Positions 1 to 9,249 of a stretch of 64,000 nt of DNA are shown piece after piece. Position 1 is the stretch's first letter. Every line of letters starts with the position of its first letter. Source of the stretch: Coenobita brevimanus (lineage: Eukaryota > Arthropoda > Malacostraca > Decapoda > Coenobitidae); NCBI GenBank assembly GCA_032717465.1, contig CM064713.1, forward strand, positions 10,729,624 through 10,793,623, read 5' to 3'. Below the pieces are notes generated by a model that was given only the letters and a program-made list of their open reading frames with translations, searched no databases and was not told the DNA's origin. The translations under genes and the position numbers were made by a program.

Positions 1-1526
1 GATACTGTGCCAGAATTCCAGTGACACAAAGCAAGCTCAGGATTCCATAAGAGGAAAACCTGTATGAGGAGTGGCGCTTCCCAAGCAATAAGAAGGACAG
101 GAAGATGGAGGTGGAAGAATGGAAGTGAGCTGACTTCAGACTGAAGCAGAAGAACCTCATCGACTTGCCACACATGGATGCCATGAAGCTGCTGAGGAAC
201 GAAGACGACAAGGCATTTCCGAAGGCTCAACGGGAGGAAGGCCACCAAGCCATCATGCTCAGTAATGATTGGAAGCTGTCCGATGCTGAAGCGAAGAAGC
301 ATGAGAGAGAGGAAGCTTCCCAAGGTCGGGAACTACAAGATGAGCAGCAGCTGGCAGCACTGGAAGTGCCTGTTGAGTTGGAGGACTCTGAAGAAGGCAG
401 AGAAGACAAAGACCCTGCTCCCTGACCATCCAAGTCAGCTACCACATTCTCACCCAAACGACGACAATCCTGATCTCAGGCACCTGTCATCACTCTGGAG
501 TTGTCTAATGCTCTGAACCACACGAAGACCAGCAACCACAGTGTTATCCACATCTTGGCTGTGGCAGCATCTGTGTATGGGAAAGATCCTTCAATTATGG
601 TTTTGAACCAGCAGAGCATCCATGGGGGGCAAACCAAGGCTAGTGACGAACAGGTGGTAGCTCTGTGCTCATCCCCCAAACTTGGTGTTCTCCTCACTAT
701 TCACTGGAACAGTAAGTTGGTTGCTGATGAGCCTGGCCAAGAAAAGTTCTAATATTTACCTATCCTGGTGTCTGGAAAGGGAATTGGGAAGCTGTTGAAC
801 GTTCCCAAACTGCAATCAGGAACAGGAGCTGACATGGTGGAGGAGATCTTTGCTACCCTGCAAAAATGGGACCTGGTGGATTTGATGACAAACATGACTT
901 TTGACACAACTGCTAGCAACACCAGAAGGTGGTCTGGGGCCTGCACTCCCCTGCAGGAAGCACACCAGTGAGATTAGTATCCAGAAGGACTTCACAGTCT
1001 GCACTAGCATCATTGCATTAGGGCCAGACATCCCTCTCTTCAAACGTTGCAAGCAGGGATGGACCTCTGTTGCAGCTGATAACCTTGAGCTGCTCACCAA
1101 ACTTCCTACTCGTTGCAACAAGGTCATCACCTTCTGCCATCTTCAACTCACTGCCCAACAGCCACGGGAAGATTACTAGGAGTTGCTTGAGCTCACTGTG
1201 ATCATCGTTAGTGGAGTTCCTCCTTGTGGCTTCCACATTTCGCAGCTTGGTACCTATCATCTTGCCCGATGGATGGCCAAAATCATCTACTTAGTCAAGA
1301 TTTACCTTCTGCAGACAGGTGAAGCTCACTGTGCGAGAATTTGCCACTTTTGAGCGGATTGTTATATTTGCCGTCATAATTTACATCCCATACTGATTCA
1401 CAGCACAAGTTGCCACAGCTGCTTCTTGGAACGACCTCAAGTTCTGGACTACAGTGACTTGGAATCCTCATCCACTGCTGTGAAGACCTTCAGTCCTCAT
1501 CTCTGGTACTTCTCTGAGGAGCTTCT
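1..1526 (+). pseudogene. Transposase-like pseudogene, N-terminal and middle part (element 1)
   Basis: Broken coding sequence of a transposase-like family that I know from memory as abundant and mostly uncharacterised in invertebrate genomes. Recognisable blocks in order are: VSGKGIGKLLNVPKLQSGTG near 768-830; an FDTTASNT block near 898-925, which resembles an RNase H-like acidic motif; GPDIPLFKRC near 1022-1050; QPREDY near 1155-1176; and ARWMAKIIYLVKIYL near 1262-1310. The reading frame shifts several times and has in-frame stops, for example directly after QPREDY and before 1360, so it cannot encode a working protein. The match ends at HLWYFSEEL near 1525, and the next family block (LVGLAFFDE) resumes only at about 4555, across a minus-strand LINE. 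The 5' terminus lies outside the window. The family assignment rests on my recall of conserved blocks, without a search. Confidence 0.7.
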
Positions 1527-4500
1527 TTTTTTTATATGCAAAGAAGAAGGAACCAAAGGCCAGGAGCCCACAAACTGTTCCTTCCCCAAAAAATAATAAT
1601 ACAAAGGAGAGTCAAATTCAAGATCCATTCACTTGGAGGTGCCTGGACACACTGCGTTTGAAAGACTGGAGATCATAGGAAGCAGGAAATACAGACAAAG
1701 GGAGATAGTTCCAGAGCTGACCCGTTGAATAAATGAAGGGCTGGGAGTAACGGTTAACTCTTGCATTAGAGAGTTGGAGAGAAAAGGGACGAGAGTTTGT
1801 TGCTAGACAGGTGCTACGCACACGTTGTAGAGGTAGGCTAGTGGGATGCAAGTAAACAGTTCAGAGGAGCAGTGACCATTGAAGTAGCGATAGAAAAGGG
1901 ATAAAGATGCAACAGTACAGCAAACAGACAGAGGTTAGAGGGAGCCAGTAAGAGGAGGAGAGTTAATGGGACGAAAAGCCTTTGACTCCACCCTGTTCAG
2001 AAGAGCTGTATGTGGGGAGCCTCCCCACACATGAGAGTTGTACTCCACACAGGGGCAAATAAAACCCGTGTATAAAGTCAACAACCGTGCCGGGGTAAAG
2101 AAGGTATGGAGTCGGCTTAGTCTCTTGGAAGCAGATTATAGAAGATGTAATATGATCTTTCCAAGATATGTCCCAAGTGACTGAATCCCCATGCATGTTC
2201 ATGGGTGATGCAGGATTGAGCTGGATCCTGTGGAAGATTTTGTTGGGTTGATAGGTGTAAGAACTGGGTTTTTGATGCATTAAAAACAAGATTATTTTTA
2301 CCCCAGTCAGAGATACGAGGCAAGTCAGACATTAGGTGTGTCATAGCCTCATCCTTCGTTTGTTGAAGTAACTGCTGAGATGGACGTTGTGGGAGCCGAA
2401 TGGAAAAGTGAAGGATGGAGTCATCAGCTTACGAGTGGATAGGGTTAAATGTACAGCTCAGGAGACAATTGATGAATAAATGGAAGAGAGTTGGTGATAG
2501 GACAAAACCCTGAGGAACACCACTGTTGATAGATCTAGGAGAAAAATGATGGCTATCTACAACAGCGGCTATAGAATGACTAGAAAGGAAGCTATAAATA
2601 AAAGCACAGATAGAAGGATAGAAACAGTAAGAGGGCAGTTTGGAAATAAGAGATTTATTCCAGACTCGATCGAAAGCCTTTGAGATGTCAAGTGTAATGG
2701 CAAAGATTTCGCCAAAGTCCCGAAAGGAGGATGACCAGGAGTCTGAAAGGTAGGTGAGAAGATCGCCAGTGGAGCATCCCTGACAGATCCCATACTGACT
2801 ATCAGAAAGAAGGTTGTGATAAGAAAGATGCTTTAAAATTTTTCTGTTAAGAATTGACTCGAAAACTTCTGAGACACAGGATGTTAAAGGAATTGGGCAA
2901 TAGTTAGAGGGTTGGGAATGGTCGCCTATTTTTGGGACTGGCTGAATGAGAGCAAACTTCCAGCAAGAAGGAAAGGTACAAGTTAATAGACAAAGGCGAA
3001 AGAGTTTACCTAGGCAGGGTGTATGCACAGAAGCACAGTTCTTGAGGACAACAGGAGGGACTCCATCAAGCCCATATTCCTTGTTAGTATTAAGGCCAGT
3101 GATGGTAGAAAACACATCAGCTGAAGATTTTTTAAATTTCAGCCATGAGGAAGTCAGAGGGGGGAAGTGAAGGAGGAACAGCACAGGAATTGTCTAAGGT
3201 GGAAAGTCTGAGCAAAGAGATTTGCTTTATCAGTAGAAGAAATAGCTACAGAGCCATCAGAGTAGAAAACAGGAGGGAAGGATGATGAGGTAAAGTTGTT
3301 AGAAAGGTTTTTGGCAAGATGCCCGAAGGAGAGGGAAGAATTCAAGTTAGAGAGTTGAGAGCATTTAGTATGGTTGAAATTATTTTTAGCAGAGTGAAGA
3401 ACAGATTTAGCACGATTCCAAGCAGAAACAAAAAGATGTGATTCAGGGGAGGGTTGTCTCTGGTATCCTTTATAGGCCCTCTCCTTTTTGCAGACAGCAT
3501 TAGAACAGGAGTGATTAAACCAAGGCTTTCTTGCATTAATCAAAGGATATGAGAAGGGAATGTATTTTTCCATGGCCGAGAGAATAACCTCTGTAATGCC
3601 CAAGGCATACTCAGATGGCTCCCGGTCATGGAAGCAATAATCATTCCAGGGAAAATCAACGAAGTGCTGCCTAAGGGTCTCCCAGTCAGCAGCTACAAAA
3701 TGCCACAATTGACATTTCTTTGGAGGATCCACAGACCGCAATGGAATGATAGCACAGGTTAAGGTATTATGGTTGTAATTGGAGGAGCCCAATGGAGAAG
3801 AGAGATTAACAGTGTAAGCAGAAGGATTAGTTGTAAGGAAGAGGTCAAGTATGTTGGAGCTTTCTCCAAGACGGTCAGGGATACAGGTAGGGTGCTGTAC
3901 AAGCTGCTCTGGGTCATTAAGGATAGAAAAGATGTAGGCTTGTTAACCATGTGGATCAGTGAAAGGAGAGGAAAGCCAAAGGTGGTGGTGAACATTGAAA
4001 TCTCCTAGAATGAAAATTTCAGAGAAAGGAGAAATGGATAGAATGTGTTCCATCGTAGAAGTAAGACAGTTGATGAATTTTTCATAGTCAGTAGAATTAG
4101 GGGATAAGTAAACAGCACAGATATATTTAGTCAGAGAATGACAAGAATGCTGAAGCCAGAGAACTGATAATTCAGAAGAATCAAGTTCAGGCACACGAGA
4201 GCAACATAAGTCATTGCGTATATATACACAACAGCCACCTTTGGCTTTGAAATGAGTATAGAGAAAGTAGAGCAAACAGAAAAAGGTTTGCTATCAGTTG
4301 TCTCAGACAGCTGAGTCTCAGGAAAAGAAGGTGAGGTTTAGAGGAGGAGAGGTGGTGCTCAACAGAGCAAAAGTTGGAGGAAAGACCACAAATGTTCTAG
4401 AAATAAAGAAGAAGTGAGGCTGACAGTGGTTCCACGCTGCTCTTTGAGTAGCCACTGGGAGAGGGGTGGATGGTGAGGGCATTTATGGTCCTTCCCCCTA

Positions 4501-4553
4501 GGGACTTCGAGGCCCGGTCATTTGTTGCCATTTTTTCTTTTCTAATTTTGAAA
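1527..4553 (-). mobile_element. Non-LTR retrotransposon (LINE A, jockey/BS-like), inserted in element 1
   Basis: Degraded APE-type LINE on the minus strand. Endonuclease remnants lie near 3943-4330 (KGGCCVYIRN; GDFNVHHHLW). A connecting region is near 3154-3792. Reverse transcriptase lies near 2429-3184 with NYCPIPLTSCVSEVFES, ITLDISKAFDRVWN and AGVPQG-type SGVPQGFVLSPTLF blocks. The YADD box lies in the damaged stretch near 2400-2430. The C-terminal FIYSTGQLWNYLP block, typical of the extreme end of this class, is at 1690-1750. The plus-strand poly-T at 1527-1535 is the 3' poly-A tail. Frameshifts and stops separate the domains, so it is inactive. Both edges fall inside one codon region of the host transposase. 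Flanks GAGGAGCT and AAGGAAGCT could be an imperfect target duplication. The clade name is by resemblance only. Confidence 0.8.
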
Positions 4554-5040
4554 AGGAAGCTGGTTGGCCTGGCATTCTTTGACGAATCCCTCAACTTGGA
4601 AACTGTGAGGGCATTTGTCACAGCTCTGGAGAACAAGGAGGGTCATGAGCCTGAGAAGAGGACTTTGGACCTGTATGTGGCTGTCATTTGAGTGAAGAAC
4701 CTCCCTGATTTCATAACAAGCATCACCCATTGCCTTCCGTTCTTCTTTGGCACATCCAATGAGTTCCTGGATGTCGACCCATCCATGTGGGTTGAATGAG
4801 ATGACTACAAGAATGCCAGGCAATGCGTCCAGTCACTGAAAGTCATGAACACCTCGCTGAGTGAAGAATTGCACTCCCAGTCATCACCAAAGACAAGGAG
4901 CAGCGGAAATTCCTGTTGCAGGTCAATGAGGCTCATTGTCAGTGATTCCTGGACATTCAAAAGGCAACCATGACCTCTCAGACTAGGCAACAATGAGTGG
5001 GGATCTGTTCCCAAGACATCACCCTAATGAGGAGCTAATA
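4554..5040 (+). pseudogene. Transposase-like pseudogene, C-terminal part (element 1, continued)
   Basis: Continuation of the coding sequence interrupted at 1526. LVGLAFFDESLNLETVRAFV (about 4559-4618) directly follows, in family order, the HLWYFSEEL block that ends near 1525. Further down, after stops and a frameshift, TKDKEQRKFLLQV (about 4889-4927) matches the C-terminal block I recall for this family. A stop follows the segment at 4689 and at least one frame change occurs before 4889. Together the two halves show that a LINE landed inside the gene. No function survives. Other possibilities, such as a host gene of the same fold, are unlikely given the decay. Confidence 0.65.
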
Positions 5041-5179
5041 CTTTCACTGTAAGGGGGAACTAGGTGTGCTGGTAGGGTATTAATTCCTGATGGCACGGAG
5101 TCTGAACTTCTGGGTCTTTGGGGCATCAGCAAATATTACAGTGGAAAACTGAAATTTTGCATGGAGGGTTTTTGTACCA

Positions 5180-5230
5180 AGAGGAACAAAAGTGCAGGGT
5201 GGCCCGTTTACAACTTTGAAAATAAGGACC

Positions 5231-5236
<6 letters not shown>
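5180..5236 (+). repeat. Probable 3' terminal repeat of element 1
   Basis: The end of element 1 is read as the sequence closing in CCACCCTA at 5229-5236. On the opposite strand it starts TAGGGTGG, the same eight bases that open the transposon at 16181-19130. A second internal GGGTGGCCCG lies at 5197-5206. The target duplication cannot be read because a (TA)n tract begins at once. The partner 5' terminus is outside the window, so this is inference from the shared terminal motif. Confidence 0.5.
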
Positions 5237-5269
<33 letters not shown>

Positions 5270-5280
5270 TCATCATCATC
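5237..5280. repeat. (TA)n followed by (CAT)n microsatellite
   Basis: A pure TA run to about 5266 is followed by about four CAT triplets. The CAT run may be the simple-repeat tail of a minus-strand retroposon fragment that continues to the right. Confidence 0.9.
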
Positions 5281-5485
5281 CGGACCTCCTTTCCCACCCA
5301 AGGGCAGGGTAAGGAGTAGCAATGTCCAGACAGCCCAAAATTGCCCAATCCAATGGGCCACGCTTCCATTCACTCATCATTCAAGCCCCCGGAATCCTGG
5401 AACTATCGGATACGCCAAAAACATTCACCACGTTCTGTAGCTTCACATAATGGTATCCGACAAAGTCAATCCAGACTCTGCTATG
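5268..5485 (-). mobile_element. Possible truncated retroposon with (GAT)n tail
   Basis: On the minus strand this stretch ends in (GAT)n beside (TA)n, the same arrangement as the SINE copy at 46281-46513, but the body sequence is different (it contains GGGTGGGAAAGGAGGTCCGG). It stops at the TTAA site of the next element. No coding or RNA-polymerase III box is clear. Low confidence. Confidence 0.3.
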
Positions 5486-5489
5486 TTAA

Positions 5490-7294
5490 CCCCTTAACTG
5501 CGAGGCGTCACTTTCGTGATGCTTGAGAGCAACGGATCATACCGCGGGGCGTCACTTTTGTGATTCTGTGTTATTTTGAATTCCCCTGGGCTTTCAAGTG
5601 GTGGCTTGTATCATCTATCAGTACTGCCAATGTCCAACACTAGTCAGCACTCCTAATCTCATCTGTACTCCCATCCATTGTTGACAATTTAGCCATTTCT
5701 CCCTATTCTTGACTCCCCTCCCTACCTCCCCTCCATTACCCTCTCCTCTCACCTGCCCGGCCATGCTACGCTAAGTAAATCTTCCCTGGAATTTTCCACT
5801 GATTTCATACATTGAAATAAACCCTATGCCCTATTCTTATACCAAATAATATATACAAAAAAGAAATAAGGTAAGTGATGGTGCCATACACCTGGAATTG
5901 GCTAATTATCACCTGACAACACCTCATGTGCACTCGTTCGCTAATTTTTGCTGTTTATTTCCCCTTGAAATATGCTGTATAATCTATTCTCGTAATAAAA
6001 ATATATATAAGAAAGGAAGGGAGAAGCCTAAGTGATATTTACATTCACCTGGAACTACCTAATTAAGTATGTATTGTCTAGATTTCCTGCCAATCATTTC
6101 ATTACTTATATTTTAGCAGCTGTCACCACGCTGACATTGGCAGCATTGCACTCCCCCTAGGCTACCAGTCCACCACACTGTATTCAGTTTACTGTTGTCT
6201 TTGAAGGTGAAACCACGTCGGATTCGCGCCTGTCCAATTCCGCCTTTTTTTAGCCCCATGCAAAGGGCCCTGTGACCTGTACCCCCTACTAAACCTCGTG
6301 TGGAAAGGGGTAAAGGGCTAAGTGACCGCTGTGGAACGTGAACTGGGTAATTTATCAATGAAAATGTTGGACAGTGACTACAATCTTCCTGGTGAGTAAA
6401 ACAGTGCAAGTGGAAATGTAAATAATGTGTAAACAGCAAGTGAAAACAATGAATGTAAATATAAGTGAACAGTGGAAAATAGTTTTATAAGTTACTGCAA
6501 GTGACTGCATAACACAGTGTAAATAAAACTGAAATGTAAATAATGTTAATAAAATAGAGAATGTAAATAGAAATGTAAATGAGTAGTAATATAAGAATAC
6601 GAGTATATATACTAGGAGTAATGAAAGTGAAAGTTTCACTCTAGCATGTATGAATACTATGAGTTATGAAAGTGGACGTGAAAGTGACAGATTCACTCTC
6701 AACGCTAGTATACAGGACGAGAAAGTGAATACTACGTATTTTACTGAAAGAAATTGAATGCCTACAGTGACAATAAACTACTATTGCTGAAGGAAACTTA
6801 TGGATAAAGACTGCAGATATATATAAGTGTTATATAGTAATAGAAATATAAAGTGTGAGTGTTTTCATGAATAATAAATGACAGAACAACAGCAGCGAAC
6901 GAGCGTAAGTGGGAAGGTCATATGCTCTCGTAATTTTCATTGCTTTCAGTGTTTTTTCTTTTTTGGAGTATGGATTCCAAACTATTTGGGAATCATAGGA
7001 TAGTGTTTCTAGTGATAATATCAGGCTGTGGTTATCATATTACGGGTTGTCGGGAAGTGTAAAGTGGAGACTTCCTTACCCAACTTCAGAGGTCTCCACA
7101 AGTCCTATGGTACTCGACGAAGGCTAAACAAACATTCCAGGAGAAAGCTGAAGGTATATGCCATAAGTATATGTAATTTTAATATTCTAGGACTAATAAC
7201 TGATTTTTGGCAAATATTTTTAGAGAGTCTGTCGGAGCACGAATATGCCCGCGAGACAAGCAAGTCAAGCAAAAACAACCCCACGGTTTAGGGG
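5490..7294 (+). mobile_element. TTAA-flanked non-autonomous DNA element (piggyBac-like), copy 1
   Basis: The element is bounded by TTAA at 5486-5489 and 7295-7298. It begins CCCCTTAACTGCGAGG and ends in a sequence whose reverse complement begins CCCCTAAACCGTGGGG, so the termini are imperfect inverted repeats of about 16 bases. A subterminal motif GCGTCACTTTYGTGAT occurs twice near the left end (about 5507 and 5549). TTAA duplication with CCC-type ends is the known hallmark of piggyBac elements; Kolobok elements also use TTAA. No transposase is present. The 87-codon frame at 7028-7291 recurs in copy 2 only because both copies share sequence. A homologous copy lies in reverse orientation at 50288-52260. 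Confidence 0.75.
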
Positions 7295-7309
7295 TTAAAA
7301 AGGGGTGCC

Positions 7310-8945
7310 AAAAATCCCCGATCATGCATTTCTTCTCACAAAATTCATTCAGCCAGCTCGATCTCCTGTCAGTTCCCGAGCCTCGCCAACTTCCAAACCT
7401 CTCTTCCTCACACATTCATCCACCATATCTCTCCACCTTTTCCTTGCCCTACCTCGCCTCCTCCCTCCTTCGAATTCACTCAGATATACCTTCTTCACCA
7501 CTCTATTGTTATCCATTCTCTCCACATGACCATACCATCTCAGCACACTCTCTTCAATTCTGGTGTCCACCGACTTCCTCACTCCGCATCTTCCATGAAT
7601 CACATTATTTCGTATCGTATCCACCCTCTGTACTCCACATACTGTACATTCCTCAGCAGTCCCATCTCCACTGCTCTTACTCTTGACTTTTCCTTTTCAT
7701 GCCACATCATAGTCTCACATCCCTATGTTAAAGTTGGCACTAACACTCCTTCATGTAAGTCTCGTGCAGCTGCAACACTCAAGCCTCTGTTTCTTATCAA
7801 GGCCTTCATTGCACCAGCTACTTTTCTTCCTTGTGTCACTCTACTTTCAACTTCTTTTGCACATTTACCTCTCTTTTCTATCACTGTATCCAGGTATTTG
7901 AACTCTCTCACCAATTCCAGTCTCTCTCCATTCACTGTTACATTGCACTGGGAGTCACCTTCTCTCTCAATAACCATCACTTTACTCTTTTCTACATTTA
8001 CTCTCAAGGAACGACGCTTACAGACATCAGCAAAACTCTGCACTAACCTACCAAGTTCTTGTCCGGTACTTGCAAGCAGTACTGCATCATCAGCATACAA
8101 CAAATTTGAGATATTCCATCCATCACCATTCATTACCAATGCCATCCCTCTCTCCATTACTCGTGTTTTTACTGCTCTCATCATCCCATTCATATATACA
8201 TTGAACAACCATGGGGACATCTTACAACATTGCCGCATGCCCACACTGATTGTGAACCATTCACTTAGATGCCCATTAACCCTGACACATGCTTCACTAC
8301 CATCATAAAAACTCTTGACGGCACCTAGCAGCTTACCCTCTACACCGTACATGCGCAAATCTTTCCACAATCCTTCTCTGTCCACTTTGTCATATGCTTT
8401 TTCCAGATCCATGAATGCCATAAACACCTTATGGTCCTTCTCACAAGCCTTCTCTACTATTTGTCTCACTGCAAATATTTGGTCCACACATCCTCTGCCA
8501 CTCCTAAAGCCACCCTGTTCATCACTCACTAGGATTTCTGATATCTCTCTTACTTTCACTATAATAATTCTTCCATATACCTTCCCTACCACACTCAGTA
8601 AGCTTATGCCACGATAATTCTTACACTCACTTCATTCACCTTTATTTTTGTACAAGGGTACAATCACAGCCTTTTTCCACTCTGCAGGCACAGTTTCACT
8701 CAACCATGCCTTCTTACATATCTCAAACAAGCACTTCATTCCAATCTCTCCACTACATTTAAGCATCTCTGCACACACCTCATCAACCCCAGCTACTTTC
8801 CCATTTTTCAGCCGCTTCACAGCACTCTTCACCTGTGCGAGTGTCACGTCTCCTGGCACTGCATTCCTTCTCTGCACACCCCCAAAACCAATCATGTTTA
8901 CAGCTGCTCTGCTCTCTCTATCCCCATTCATCAGGCTTTCAAAAT
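7310..8945 (-). mobile_element. RTE-like non-LTR retrotransposon relic (minus strand)
   Basis: Reverse transcriptase remnants run leftward. They start with LKNGKVAGVDEVCAEMLK and PAEWKKAVIVPLYKNKG at 8632-8870. They continue in a long open stretch, 7723-8592, with GFRSGRGCVDQIFAVRQIVE, FMDLEKAYDKVDREGLW, a degenerate SVGMRQCCKMSPWLFNVYMN box and LLYADDAVLLAS. They finish with RWYGHVERMDNNRVVKKVY and GRARKRWRDMVDE at 7349-7624. The YADD catalytic box is intact, but frameshifts separate the three blocks and the endonuclease is missing, so this is a 5'-truncated dead copy. Its 3' end lies close to the TTAA element. Clade assignment is by resemblance to RTE-type sequences. Confidence 0.8.
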
Positions 8946-9034
8946 ATTCTTTCCATCTGGTCCTTCATCTCCATGGGTTAATAATCTACCTCATGCATCC
9001 TGCACACCATCCCATTTCTTACCGCTCTCACTGA

Positions 9035-9188
9035 CCGAAGGGTCGGAGGATCGAATCCACCCAAGGGTCATTGGTAGACATCAGGAAGGGCATCCGGTCA
9101 TAAAATGCTACATGCTCCAAACCAAAGTCCTCTACCCAGGGGCAACGCCTTAGCCCTTATCCAAAAAAGAGGGTACCTGGCGTAAAAC

Positions 9189-9190
<2 letters not shown>
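9035..9190 (+). mobile_element. Possible SINE or LINE tail fragment
   Basis: Contains GGATCGAATCC at about 9049, which fits a polymerase III box B. It is followed by AGGAAGGGCATCCGG at about 9084, a motif I know from the tails of several animal LINE and SINE families. No box A is convincing upstream. It separates two oppositely oriented LINE relics and is followed by a CT microsatellite. Confidence 0.35.

Positions 9191-9236
<46 letters not shown>
9191..9236. repeat. (CT)n microsatellite
   Basis: An uninterrupted CT run, followed by a short AT run to about 9246. Confidence 0.95.
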
Positions 9237-9245
<9 letters not shown>

Positions 9246-9249
9246 GTCA

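Noticed and set aside
7028..7291. Shared 76-87 codon frame in the two TTAA elements
   Set aside because: No transposase motifs; the reading frame is short and simply follows sequence identity between element copies.
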